Shown here piece by piece: positions 43,979-53,075 of a stretch of DNA of 64,000 nt. Each line of letters begins with the position of its first letter. Positions within the stretch are counted from its first letter, which is position 1. The DNA comes from Nisaea sp. Lineage in GTDB: Bacteria; Pseudomonadota; Alphaproteobacteria; Thalassobaculales; Thalassobaculaceae. Location: contig NZ_JAXMNY010000001.1 of NCBI RefSeq assembly GCF_034670185.1, positions 1,612,001-1,676,000 of the forward strand. The letters run 5' to 3'. A program made the position numbers and the translations under genes. Under the pieces are notes generated by a model. That model searched no databases and was not told where the DNA came from. It worked only from the letters and a program-made list of their open reading frames with translations.

Positions 43979-44815
43979 TCAGATCGCTGCTTTCTGGCCT
44001 TCTTTGGCAGTCGGCTGATACATGCCGCGCTGCCCTTTCACCGGCTGGAACTTGTCCGTAATGCTGATCACCGTTTCGGCCCCGCCGAGATAGAGATATC
44101 CATCAGGCGCAATCTGCCTGGAAACCCCTTCCAGTACTTTCCGCTTAGTATCCTGATCGAAGTAGATCAGGACGTTCCGGCAGAAGACGATATCGAAATT
44201 GCCCAGCGGGCGCGGGTCCTGCAGCAGGTTGAACTCACGGAAAGTAACCATCCGGCGGATCTTCTCGCTGAGCTGCCAGCGATCTCCGTCCTGCTGGAAG
44301 TACTTCACCAAAAGCTGAACCGGAAGGCCACGCTGCACTTCGAACTGGGAGTAGATGCCGGACCGAGCCCGGGCAACCATTTCCGTCGAAATATCCGTGG
44401 CAACGATCTCCACCTTCCAGCCGACAAGCTTGGATGCCAACTCGTCCAGGACCATGCTCAGAGAATAAGGTTCCTGACCCGAAGAGCATGCGGCGCTCCA
44501 AATCCGGATCGATTTCTTCGCTGCCCGGGACTGCAACAGGCTCGGCAGAACAACTGTCTTGAACTGATCAAACGGCGTCCGGTCCCGGAAGAACAACGAC
44601 TCATTCGTCGTCATTGCATCTGTGATTGAGGCAACAAGCTTTTCGTCCCGTCGCGCTTTGAGCGTCGAGACAATCTGCTCAATGGACGTAAGACCGTGGC
44701 TGCGCGCCACTGGCTGCAACCTCGTCTCAAGCAAATAGCCTTTGTCCGGCGTCAGTACCAAGCCTGATTGCTTGTACAGCAGGCTGGACAGGAATTCGAA
44801 ATCAGAGCTGTTCAT
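43979..44815 (-). CDS. cheR: Chemotaxis protein methyltransferase CheR
   Basis: 278 residues. N-terminal helical CheR domain (FEFLSSLLYKQSGLVLTPDK), then an S-adenosylmethionine-dependent fold with RIWSAACSSGQEPYSLSMVL, IVATDISTEMVARARSGIYS and NFDIVFCRNVLIYFD. It methylates Glu side chains of chemoreceptors. Last gene of the minus-strand che operon, six bases after cheB. Confidence 0.96.
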   Translation of the reverse strand: MNSSDFEFLSSLLYKQSGLVLTPDKGYLLETRLQPVARSHGLTSIEQIVSTLKARRDEKLVASITDAMTTNESLFFRDRTPFDQFKTVVLPSLLQSRAAKKSIRIWSAACSSGQEPYSLSMVLDELASKLVGWKVEIVATDISTEMVARARSGIYSQFEVQRGLPVQLLVKYFQQDGDRWQLSEKIRRMVTFREFNLLQDPRPLGNFDIVFCRNVLIYFDQDTKRKVLEGVSRQIAPDGYLYLGGAETVISITDKFQPVKGQRGMYQPTAKEGQKAAI

Positions 44816-44821
44816 ACCTGT

Positions 44822-46015
44822 CTACCCCCTCGCCAGCCGACTAACGCTGGCGCCAATCTCCGAAACCGGGAGAACTTCGCAACACAACCCGGCCTGAGCA
44901 ACCGCGCCAGGCATACCCCAGACCACGCTGCTCTGCTCATCCTGTGCAACCACATCGCCCCCCGCTTCCACAACAGCACGACATCCCTCGCGCCCGTCAT
45001 GCCCCATACCGGTGAGGATCACCGCGAGGACACGCCCATACGCCTTGATCAAACTACGCATCATAGGATCAACCGCAGGCCGGCAAAAATTCTCGGGTGG
45101 ATCCTGATTCAACGCGATTACTTTCTCAACGCCTTCGGTTTTCACCGTCATATGATAGCCGCCCGGAGCAAGATAGATCCGCCCAGGTGATACGACATCG
45201 CCGGTTTTCGCCTCGGAACAAACCCATCCCGACGTTTTAGTGATGTGCTCTGCCAGGATTGTCGTAAAGGTCGGCGGCATATGCTGCGTCACAAGAATGG
45301 GCTGCTTGATGGTCTTCGTGAGATCCGTAAGCACACGAAACAGAGCCTGCGGCCCACCGGTCGAACTTCCAATACCAATCACATCTGCCCGCCGGCCACT
45401 GGGCTTGCGCAATGTATAATCGGTGCGGGCAGCTGCGGATGAACGCGCTGCCGAGGACGGCCTCGCAGCCGAACGGGCTGCAGCAGCAGCCAAGGCACTC
45501 TTCGGCGCCGGGGTGCGCGCCGCACCGGACGCGGCTGTAGGCGCCGCTGCGCCTGATTTCCGTCTACTCTGGGCCCCGAAGGCCTTGACCTTGCTTAACA
45601 AATCGCTCGGGAAGTCTGCCGCACCCGTCATTTCGGAAGTGGAACTCGGCTTTGTGAGATAATCCCGAGCACCAAGCGCGAGGGCTCGCAGGGAAATCTC
45701 GGCATTCCGGGCCGTAAGAGTTGAGGCCATGACGACCTGAACCCCCGGGTTCACCTTCAGCAGTTCCGGCAGCGCGGTGATGCCATCCATACGCGGCATC
45801 TCGATATCGAGCACAATGATCTCTACATCGTTATTCTTCAGCGTATCGATAGCACGTTGACCGTCGCCCACAGAGGCCACGATCTTCACGTCCGGATCTG
45901 CCTCGAGAAATCGTGTGAAGAGTCCGCGGATCACAGCGGAATCATCAACAAGCATCACCCTGTATGGATCGGTCGACCGCGGTTTGGCATCCGCGGACGC
46001 ACTTTGTCCACGCAT
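44822..46015 (-). CDS. cheB: Chemoreceptor glutamate methylesterase CheB
   Basis: 397 residues. Receiver with VDDS (23-26) and Asp70 in VLDIEMPRMDG; an Ala/Ser-rich linker (about 150-197, longer than usual); methylesterase domain with the catalytic Ser in GIGSSTGG (214-221), His in TQHMPP and Asp in GMGHDGREG. It starts directly at the cheY stop. It removes methyl groups from receptors after CheA-dependent phosphorylation. Confidence 0.96.
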   Translation of the reverse strand: MRGQSASADAKPRSTDPYRVMLVDDSAVIRGLFTRFLEADPDVKIVASVGDGQRAIDTLKNNDVEIIVLDIEMPRMDGITALPELLKVNPGVQVVMASTLTARNAEISLRALALGARDYLTKPSSTSEMTGAADFPSDLLSKVKAFGAQSRRKSGAAAPTAASGAARTPAPKSALAAAAARSAARPSSAARSSAAARTDYTLRKPSGRRADVIGIGSSTGGPQALFRVLTDLTKTIKQPILVTQHMPPTFTTILAEHITKTSGWVCSEAKTGDVVSPGRIYLAPGGYHMTVKTEGVEKVIALNQDPPENFCRPAVDPMMRSLIKAYGRVLAVILTGMGHDGREGCRAVVEAGGDVVAQDEQSSVVWGMPGAVAQAGLCCEVLPVSEIGASVSRLARG

Positions 46016-46381
46016 CTACAGCAATCCGATTTGAGAAAACTTTGTTTCGATAATCTCGCTGTCGAAAGGCTTCATGATGTACTCATTCGCCCCGGCGGAC
46101 AGCGCTTCCTGGATATGTGCCATGTCATTCTCGGTGGTGCAGAAAATCACAAGAGGCGTCTCGCCTTCCGGCAGCTTTCGCAGCTCTCGCAGAAATTCAA
46201 TCCCGCTCATGACCGGCATGTTCCAGTCGAGAAGAACGGCATCAGGCAGTGCTGCCTTACAGGCATCAAGCGCGATTTGGCCGTCTTCCGCCTCCATGGT
46301 CTCGAATTTCAGTTCTTCCAGAATTTTCCGAGCCACCATTCGAACGACTTTAGAGTCATCCACGATCAAGCAGGTTTTCAT
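46016..46381 (-). CDS. cheY: Chemotaxis response regulator CheY
   Basis: 121 residues, a lone receiver: VDDS (7-10), Asp52 in LLDWNMPVMSG, Thr in FCTTEND and Lys in YIMKPFDSE. It lies between cheW and cheB and ends at the cheB start. Expected to be phosphorylated by CheA and to act on FliM. Confidence 0.95.
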   Translation of the reverse strand: MKTCLIVDDSKVVRMVARKILEELKFETMEAEDGQIALDACKAALPDAVLLDWNMPVMSGIEFLRELRKLPEGETPLVIFCTTENDMAHIQEALSAGANEYIMKPFDSEIIETKFSQIGLL

Positions 46382-46438
46382 ATAAAACTCCGCGAATTTT
46401 CACGCGTCAATTGTCACACAGATTGCAGGCCATGCACA

Positions 46439-46930
46439 CTATGCGGCTTCTTCGCCCTGAAAGCGAAGCAAAGAGCGTACATCAAATACAACCAGGAGGC
46501 TTTTATCGAGCCGGTAAATGCCCGTTGAAACCTCGCGGATGTTTCCGTCGAGCGTCGCGGGATGCTGTTCGAACATCGCCTCATCCAGCGACAGCACCTC
46601 ACCAACAGAATCGACCATCAGGCTGTAAAGCTCACCCTGATCCTCAACGACGACACTCATACCTTCGTGCTCGCCCTCATATGGCGGCATGTTGAGACGG
46701 CTCCGAATATTGATCGCCGTAACAATACGCCCGCGCAGATTGAGCGATCCCGCCACTTCCTTGGGCGACAGCGGAATGCGCGTTATCCGCTGAGGGCCAA
46801 GCACGTCGTGAACCTGAAGCACCGGAATACCGAAGAGCTGCTTGCCGATCATGATCGAAACAAACTGTTTCAGCTCGCCAAGCGTAACCACACTCTGCCC
46901 GGTGGATTGAGTAGCTGGTAAATCTGACAT
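46439..46930 (-). CDS. cheW: Chemotaxis coupling protein CheW
   Basis: 163 residues from the second of two adjacent ATGs (46930), placed five bases after GAGG; the ATG at 46933 is equally in frame. CheW domain blocks: FVSIMIGKQLFGIPVLQVHDVLGPQ in parts, VAGSLNLRGRIVTAINIRSRL, VDSVGEVLSL. It joins receptors to CheA. It begins eight bases after the cheA stop. Confidence 0.95.
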   Translation of the reverse strand: MSDLPATQSTGQSVVTLGELKQFVSIMIGKQLFGIPVLQVHDVLGPQRITRIPLSPKEVAGSLNLRGRIVTAINIRSRLNMPPYEGEHEGMSVVVEDQGELYSLMVDSVGEVLSLDEAMFEQHPATLDGNIREVSTGIYRLDKSLLVVFDVRSLLRFQGEEAA

Positions 46931-46937
46931 CATTCCC

Positions 46938-49652
46938 TCACGCGTCAATGGTTTGCGCTAGCGTCTCGAGCAGCGCATCCCGGTCGAGTTTGGCGATATA
47001 ATCCGTGAAACCGACTTCCCGGCCCCGATCCAGGTCACGCGGACCCGTGTGGGACGACAAGGCGATGATCGGCGTATCTTCCCAGCGTGCGATCTCGCGC
47101 AGGCGGCGGGTCAACTCGAACCCGTCGATCCCCGGCATCTCGATGTCGCTGATGATGGCGTCGAATTCGGCGCCGCCTTCACACAACTCGAGCGCCGCCT
47201 CGGCGTGATCCACAGTGGTCACGTCGTAACCCGCCACTGAAAGCAGCGGCTTGATGAGGTTGCGGAAGAAAGCACTATCATCAACCAGCAGAACGCGCCG
47301 CGGCTCAGTCGGCTCCTGGCTGTCGGCATCGGCAGAGCCGAACCAGTCGCCATAGGCCTGGGTCAGGTAGAAGCCGGCATCGATCACTTCAGTTGCCTTG
47401 CCGGCAATGACCGCGCTGCCCATCAGCCACGGGGCATCCGGGCGAACCTCGATATTGATCCGGTCTTCGACGATGTCGACGATCTGGTCAACAATCAGTC
47501 CCATGGACCGTTCATTGTCGGTAAAGACGAGCACCGGCTGACGGCCTTCGGTCTCAAGCTTGATGTCGTCTTCCATCCCGACCAGTGGCATCAGTTGACC
47601 GCGATACTGCACCAACGGACGTCCTTCTGAATACTCGACCGTAGCAAGGTCGATTTCTTCCAGACGGGCGACCAGCGCGAGCGGCACAGCCTTCGGGCTT
47701 TGTCCACCGGCACGGAACAGCAACAGCGACGAAACATCGGAACGGTGCGTCAGGTGACGGGCCGTATCCTGGCCTTCCTCGTCCACCATCTTGAGCTCTC
47801 CGCTGGCGGCCGCGACCCCGTTCGGATCGAGGATCATGATCACGCTGCCATCGCCGAGAATGGTGTTGCCCGAGAAGAGCGTGATGTTGCGCAGGATCGG
47901 TGCGACCGGCTTCACCACGATTTCCTCGGTGTCGAACACCCGGTCGACCATGATGCCAACCGAATAGGTACCGATCTGCAAGACCACGATGAATGCTTCC
48001 TGCGGGGTCTCCTCGTCGCCCTCGTCCAGACGCAGCAAGCGCTTGAGAGAAACGAGCGGAAGCAGACGGTTTCGCAGGCGCAGGACCGGCGTACCGTGAA
48101 CTTCCTCGATCTTGTGTTCGCTGTTGTTCGACGCCCGGACCAGTTCCACGACACTGAGCTGCGGAATGGCGAACCGTTCGCCACCGGCTTCAACGATCAA
48201 CGCGGAGACAATTGCGAGCGTCAGCGGGATCTTGATGATAAAGGTCGAGCCTTTGCCATACACAGACTTCAGCTCGATCGTGCCACCGATCTTCTCGATG
48301 TTGGTCCGCACCACGTCCATGCCGACGCCACGCCCCGAAACGGAGGTGACCGCGGCAGCCGTCGAGAAGCCGGCCCGGAAAATGAACTGCTGGATCTGCT
48401 GCTCGGAAAGGTTATCCGCTTCGGATTCAGCAACCAGCCCGTTGGCAACGGCCTTCGCCTTGATCTTCTCCGGGTCGAGCCCCTTACCGTCATCCTTGAT
48501 CTCGATGATGATATGGCCGCCTTCATGATAGGCGTTCAGGGTGACTGTACCGGTCTCGGACTTTCCGGCCGCCAGACGCGCCGGGCCATCCTCGATACCG
48601 TGGTCGGCCGAGTTGCGGACCATGTGGGTCAGCGGATCCTTGATCAACTCAAGAACCTGACGGTCGAGTTCGGTGTCGGCGCCGAGCATCTGCAGATCGA
48701 TCTTCTTGCTCAGATCGATCGAGAGATCGCGAACCAGACGCGGCAGTTTCGACCAGGCGTTCCCGATCGGCTGCATACGCGTCTTCATGACACCTTCCTG
48801 CAGCTCCGAGGTGACCTGGCTCAGGCGCTGCAACGGCACCGTGAACTCGCTGTCTTTCTCGTTGCGGGAGATCTGCATCAGCTGGTTACGCGTCAGCACC
48901 AGTTCGCTGACCATCGTCATCAGGTTTTCGAGCAGATCGACGTTCACGCGAATGGTCTGGTTGGCGACCGCGGATTCACGAACCTGCTTGTCCTGATCCG
49001 GCTGCTTCGCCACGTCCTTGGGAGCGCTGACAGCGACTTCCTTCTTCGGCTCGGGCGGTGCGGGAGCGGGTTCAACAGCCTCTTCGGCCTGCGCCTCTTC
49101 AGCAGCCTCGGCTTCCGGCTCGTCAGAAGGCATGTCGTCCGGGCCCGGCGCTTCCATGAAGGCGCGCTCGAGCTCTTCCATGCTGACCTCACCCGGACGA
49201 AGAGCAACAGGCTCTTCTGCAGGCTCCGGTTCCGGCTCGGCGACGTCCGCAGGTGCGGCCCCGCCATCGAGCGTACCGCCCTCGGCAACAAGATTAAGCC
49301 GGTCAATCAGGTCCTGATCGTCACCTTCGGGTTCGACCTCGTTCTCCTCAAGCGAGGAGAGCAGCCACTTGATACGATCGAAGGATTCAAGGATCAGCGT
49401 GATGGCGTCAGCGGAGACTTCAAGGCTGCCATCGCGGATCTTGCCAAGAACATTCTCCGACGCGTGCGCAACCGCTTCAAGCCGGGGAAGCCCAAGGAAG
49501 CCACAAGTGCCCTTGATGGTGTGGACAAGGCGAAAAATATTGCCGAGCAGGCCCTGATCGTTTGGATTTTGCTCCAGTTGGACCAGTTCCACGTCAAGCT
49601 CAGAAACGTTTTCGGACGTCTCCGTCAGGAATTCGCTTAATAGCTCATCCAT
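46938..49652 (-). CDS. cheA: Hybrid chemotaxis histidine kinase CheA with C-terminal receiver
   Basis: 904 residues. Order: HPt domain with His44 (LVHTIKGTCGFLG); acidic Pro/Glu linker (about 110-215); dimerisation and ATPase part with MVRNSADHGIED (N box), IKDDGKGLDPEKI and FSTAAAVTSVSGRGVGMDVV; a CheW-like domain; a second CheW-like region (about 630-760, LLLFRAGG to VIDAGFYL); then a receiver with VDDS, Asp in IISDIEMPGIDG and Lys in YIAKLD. The extra CheW-like part and the fused receiver set it apart from E. coli CheA. First gene of cheA-W-Y-B-R. Confidence 0.95.
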   Translation of the reverse strand: MDELLSEFLTETSENVSELDVELVQLEQNPNDQGLLGNIFRLVHTIKGTCGFLGLPRLEAVAHASENVLGKIRDGSLEVSADAITLILESFDRIKWLLSSLEENEVEPEGDDQDLIDRLNLVAEGGTLDGGAAPADVAEPEPEPAEEPVALRPGEVSMEELERAFMEAPGPDDMPSDEPEAEAAEEAQAEEAVEPAPAPPEPKKEVAVSAPKDVAKQPDQDKQVRESAVANQTIRVNVDLLENLMTMVSELVLTRNQLMQISRNEKDSEFTVPLQRLSQVTSELQEGVMKTRMQPIGNAWSKLPRLVRDLSIDLSKKIDLQMLGADTELDRQVLELIKDPLTHMVRNSADHGIEDGPARLAAGKSETGTVTLNAYHEGGHIIIEIKDDGKGLDPEKIKAKAVANGLVAESEADNLSEQQIQQFIFRAGFSTAAAVTSVSGRGVGMDVVRTNIEKIGGTIELKSVYGKGSTFIIKIPLTLAIVSALIVEAGGERFAIPQLSVVELVRASNNSEHKIEEVHGTPVLRLRNRLLPLVSLKRLLRLDEGDEETPQEAFIVVLQIGTYSVGIMVDRVFDTEEIVVKPVAPILRNITLFSGNTILGDGSVIMILDPNGVAAASGELKMVDEEGQDTARHLTHRSDVSSLLLFRAGGQSPKAVPLALVARLEEIDLATVEYSEGRPLVQYRGQLMPLVGMEDDIKLETEGRQPVLVFTDNERSMGLIVDQIVDIVEDRINIEVRPDAPWLMGSAVIAGKATEVIDAGFYLTQAYGDWFGSADADSQEPTEPRRVLLVDDSAFFRNLIKPLLSVAGYDVTTVDHAEAALELCEGGAEFDAIISDIEMPGIDGFELTRRLREIARWEDTPIIALSSHTGPRDLDRGREVGFTDYIAKLDRDALLETLAQTIDA

Positions 49653-49834
49653 GCGTCTTACCCCAATCTACCTCGTTCTTCGACGGCCACCCTGAAAGAT
49701 GGCCCGCAGGCATTACTGCGCCGCGCGGTTAGTGTCTTTTCAATCCTGTCGCAGCCTAGGCCAAACCATTAAAGAAAGCGTTAACCCATTTACGACGCGG
49801 GAACAATTCATGGCGAACCCATTTCCCGCCTCTT

Positions 49835-50476
49835 TCAAGTGAAATTCACATCGACGGTGACCCGGCCAGGTTCTTCTTCGACCACAAAGCGAAATCCAAA
49901 GCGGTCGGCATTAACTGCCGCTACATGCGCAACAACCGATTTGCTGGTCAGCTCGCTCGTCTCTACATCCGGCTCGAGAGCCGCCCGAACATCGCTAGGT
50001 ACGCTAGCGCCGTCGCCATCTGCACTCAGGATGAAGTTCTGCCCCAGTTCGCCAGGAGAATTCAGCGAGATGCTCCCTCCGCGCGGCAGGCATTCGCACA
50101 AGAAAGAGATGAGACCGAGAATGACCTTTATCCCGCCAGGCGCCGGGCGCACCAGCTTGGGGTCGACCGGACAGTCGAGGCTGAAGTCGATCTTCCGCGC
50201 TTTCAGATAGGGAGCCGCGAGCTTGGCTCCGTCCGCAAGAGAATGATCACTGTTCGAACCGGCCCCGCCAAAAGCGACTCGGAAGAAAGAAAGCCGCTCG
50301 GATGCCTGCCGGGCACTGGTTCCTATGAGTGCGAGTGCTTCCTGCTCAAGTTCCGATCCGCCGCCGCCAAGATCCGAAATCAGCTCCGCGCCATTGACAG
50401 TCGCGCTTACCGGACTGATCAGGTCATGGAAAAGGCGCGATAAAAGCATATCGATCAATGTCATATGTTCAGGCAT
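49835..50476 (-). CDS. chpT: Histidine phosphotransferase ChpT
   Basis: 213 residues. The HPTransfase pattern is clear: phosphorylated His17 in SRLFHDLISPVSATVNGAEL, followed by a long helix pair (LALIGTSARQASERLSFFRVAFG) and an ATPase-like fold. In Caulobacter ChpT carries phosphate from CckA to CtrA and CpdR. CtrA is encoded 6 kb away. It is 182 bases upstream of cheA on the same strand, so it may be read together with it. Confidence 0.88.
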   Translation of the reverse strand: MPEHMTLIDMLLSRLFHDLISPVSATVNGAELISDLGGGGSELEQEALALIGTSARQASERLSFFRVAFGGAGSNSDHSLADGAKLAAPYLKARKIDFSLDCPVDPKLVRPAPGGIKVILGLISFLCECLPRGGSISLNSPGELGQNFILSADGDGASVPSDVRAALEPDVETSELTSKSVVAHVAAVNADRFGFRFVVEEEPGRVTVDVNFT

Positions 50477-50668
50477 TCACAATCAATCCCTGGTCCGAGT
50501 GGCGGTACATCAACGTAGCGTAAGTGAGATCACTTGTTTTTTCTCAGCTTTTGAATAGCTCCGCATGAAAATCTGTTGAAGTTTGATTCCGCTTTCCTTC
50601 ACAATTCATTAATCGAGCGATTTTATCTGGCTTGATCGCGCTGAAACGCAACCGAGACTGAGGATGCG

Positions 50669-50872
50669 ATGTCCCATTTTCTGCTACCTGGAAGTTTCGT
50701 GTTGCTGGCTGATGAGCCGGATTGGGGGATTGGGCAGATACAATCCGTCGTCGGAGACCGAATAACGGTGAATTTCGAACATCGCGGCAAACAGCTGATC
50801 AACAGTGCCAAAGTCGATCTCATTGCTGCCGATGACATGATCGAAGAGCGTCGCGTCGCCCGCATCGGCTGA
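50669..50872 (+). CDS. DUF3553 small protein
   Basis: 67 residues. The DUF3553 pattern is complete: PGSFVLLADEPDWGIGQIQSV and ITVNFEHRGKQLIN. Members are small beta proteins of unknown function, sometimes attached to helicases. It is divergent from chpT and precedes the DUF364 gene. Confidence 0.85.
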   Translation: MSHFLLPGSFVLLADEPDWGIGQIQSVVGDRITVNFEHRGKQLINSAKVDLIAADDMIEERRVARIG

Positions 50873-50907
50873 CCGGGTCTCTAATTCGAAATGATGGCCA
50901 CAGGCCG

Positions 50908-51969
50908 ATGATTTTCCCACTCCCTCGCCTCCAGCCGGGCTGGCTTCTATCGGAAACAGATGAATTCGGGGGTACATCGCATGATGTTTTCCTTGAGGGC
51001 CTGTCCGACCGCCGCTGGAACGTGCTGCGCTTTTCGGGCGCTTCAGAGCATCTCGGTGACACAGGCGATCTTCTGTTTATCGACCTGACAGCTTCCGACA
51101 TCCCCGCCGCTCTGGATAAAGCTGTCGGAAACGCCCTCAAGCATTCCGTCCCCATCCTGTTCCGCGGGCCAGCGAACCTTATTACCAGGATCAGCAACCA
51201 GCTCAGCTTGAGACCTATGCTCCTGACCCCGGGGGACTTGCCGTACTGGTGGGGGCCAGAACGGATGGATGAAGAGCTTATCCGCAACACACCGCCGCTG
51301 CCGCTAACGTCGGTCACACTCGGTCGCGAATGGGCCATCGTCGAGACCAGCCAGAGCATGGGACTTGCCGCGATGGCGCATCCTTCGAGCGAGGCCTCGG
51401 ATCAAGCGGAAACCGTCGATCCGCAGCGCATGGTCGGAATGCTGCTCACAAACGTCGCTGCGGGGCTTCGCGAGCCAGCCGGCATTCGAAGAACCATTGC
51501 CTGTGCCGCTGTGAATGCGGGAATCGCCACTCCTCCGAATGCAATGCCTGGAGACGGGTTGCTTTCGGACAATGTCAGTCTGGACCGGACAACAGTGATC
51601 ATCGGACGCTTCCCCGCGCTGCAAACCAAGAGGCCGAACGCTATTGTGCTGGAAATGTCGCCAGGACCGGAAGATCTACCCGCCGAAGCTGCCCCCCATG
51701 TCATTCCCGGCGCAGCGGAACTTTTGGTTACCGCTTCAGCCTGGTGCAACGGAACCCTGTCCGGCTTGCTGCGGCTTGCACGAAATGTCCCGGTGACGCT
51801 GGTTGGTCCCGGAACCCCGCTCACGCCGGCACTCCATGCCTACGGCATCAGAAAACTGGCAGGCTTCAAGGTTGTCGACCGTGATGGGGTCAGGTCGGCC
51901 ATAGCCGGAGGTGGCGGTGTGAAAGCGTTCAAGGAATATGGCGATCAGATTTTGATGTCTGCCGAATAG
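50908..51969 (+). CDS. DUF364 (putative heavy-metal chelation) domain protein
   Basis: 353 residues. The C-terminal half matches the DUF364 pattern by eye: VIIGRFPALQTKRPNAIVLEM, ASAWCNGTLSGLLRLA, VTLVGPGTPLTPALHAYGIRKLAG. The N-terminal half, including a WAIVETSQSMGLAAMA block, is the DUF4213-like part often found with it. The family is linked to metal or cofactor handling without a known reaction. Its neighbours on the other side of a lipoprotein gene are mobA, fdhD and moaA, which suggests a role near molybdenum cofactor or formate metabolism. Confidence 0.7.
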   Translation: MIFPLPRLQPGWLLSETDEFGGTSHDVFLEGLSDRRWNVLRFSGASEHLGDTGDLLFIDLTASDIPAALDKAVGNALKHSVPILFRGPANLITRISNQLSLRPMLLTPGDLPYWWGPERMDEELIRNTPPLPLTSVTLGREWAIVETSQSMGLAAMAHPSSEASDQAETVDPQRMVGMLLTNVAAGLREPAGIRRTIACAAVNAGIATPPNAMPGDGLLSDNVSLDRTTVIIGRFPALQTKRPNAIVLEMSPGPEDLPAEAAPHVIPGAAELLVTASAWCNGTLSGLLRLARNVPVTLVGPGTPLTPALHAYGIRKLAGFKVVDRDGVRSAIAGGGGVKAFKEYGDQILMSAE

Positions 51970-52003
51970 CTTTGCCGCACGGGAGAAACCCGCCCGCTTC
52001 CGG

Positions 52004-52360
52004 CTATTCTACTTTGCAGCCGATCCGTTCGGTCGCGTCGAAAACCACAAGGGTCTCTCCGATCTGCATGGTGACCCAGCAGTCATCCCATTGCTTTCGG
52101 CTGCGCGCGTCAACCTGAACGGTCCGCGATCCGGCCTTGAATTCGATGCGGTCGGAATCTCCCGCCTGCACGGCGAGGGCTTCCTTCGTCCAGAGCTTGA
52201 TCCTGACGCTGACCTCTGTTGAGGAGTCATTTCTGATATTGATGAAGTCCATCTTCGGACCCGGCTTTTCTTCTTCTCCGAAACATCCGGAAAGCACCAC
52301 AAGCAAAGCTATGGTTAACACAGATAAATTTTTGCGCGTCACTTCAGTACCGCTCGCCAT
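52004..52360 (-). CDS. Small hypothetical lipoprotein
   Basis: 118 residues from ATG 52360; the frame to 52402 adds 14 residues. Signal peptide with lipobox LSGC (Cys at about 26) and an acidic start of the mature part. The rest is a beta-rich domain (VSVRIKLWTKEALAVQAGDSDR in parts, CWVTMQIGETLVVFDA). I do not recognise a family. It is convergent with the DUF364 gene. Confidence 0.75.
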   Translation of the reverse strand: MASGTEVTRKNLSVLTIALLVVLSGCFGEEEKPGPKMDFINIRNDSSTEVSVRIKLWTKEALAVQAGDSDRIEFKAGSRTVQVDARSRKQWDDCWVTMQIGETLVVFDATERIGCKVE

Positions 52361-52445
52361 GGTGAAAGATGATACAGTTAAGCAGACCTTACGCCGAAGC
52401 ACTCAAGAAGAGAAGTCGTTCTACTAAATTCCGAAAATGTACAAA

Positions 52446-53075
52446 TTACATAAAATAGTTTTTATACAATATTTCGGCCTCTTTTATATCATCGGGCCTG
52501 TTCACATTGAAAAACGGATCCACAGGCCGGTCTGGATAATCAACCACGGCGAGACGATATCCAGCAGTCCACCGATCCACCTTCCGGATACCATCTGTTT
52601 CAATCGCGGTCTTCAACGCACCGGCAAGGGCAACCGGCCAAAGACCGATGACAGGATGATGGCGCTCACCGGATGATACGCATCCGAGATCCGCATTTTC
52701 CCGCTCGATAACCTCACCGAGTCGCGCAACCAAATCCGTCGGGACAAAGGGTGCATCCGTCGCGACCGTCAGTATCCATTGAGCGTCCGGCGCATTTTTG
52801 AGAACCCAGGACATTCCGGTCAGCACACCGGCGAGCGGCCCGGGCTGCCCGTCGATAACATCCTCGGCAACCGGAAGGCCATACTGAGCGAAGCGCTCGG
52901 GATCACCGTTGGCATTCAACACCAAACGGCCAACCTGCTCTCTTACACGCTCCAGGACATGCTCGAGGATCGGACGCCCCGCGAGGCACTTCAACGACTT
53001 GTCGCCGCCGCCCATGCGTCGGGACTGGCCACCGGCGAGCAGCACGCCAACGACATCCCTGGTATCAATTGCCAT
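52446..53075 (-). CDS. mobA: Molybdenum cofactor guanylyltransferase MobA
   Basis: 209 residues from ATG 53075. Nucleotide-binding motif LLAGGQSRRMGGGDKSL (12-28), then NANGDPERFAQYGLPVAED, DGQPGPLAGVLTGM and VATDAPFVPTDL, and the FFNVNRPDD C-terminus. It adds GMP to molybdopterin. The start lies ten bases inside fdhD, which is upstream on the same strand. Confidence 0.93.
   Translation of the reverse strand: MAIDTRDVVGVLLAGGQSRRMGGGDKSLKCLAGRPILEHVLERVREQVGRLVLNANGDPERFAQYGLPVAEDVIDGQPGPLAGVLTGMSWVLKNAPDAQWILTVATDAPFVPTDLVARLGEVIERENADLGCVSSGERHHPVIGLWPVALAGALKTAIETDGIRKVDRWTAGYRLAVVDYPDRPVDPFFNVNRPDDIKEAEILYKNYFM

Noticed and set aside
47700..49640. 646-codon open frame on the plus strand
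   Set aside because: It is the mirror of cheA, which has every expected domain; the antisense protein is rich in Arg, His and Gln without any motif.
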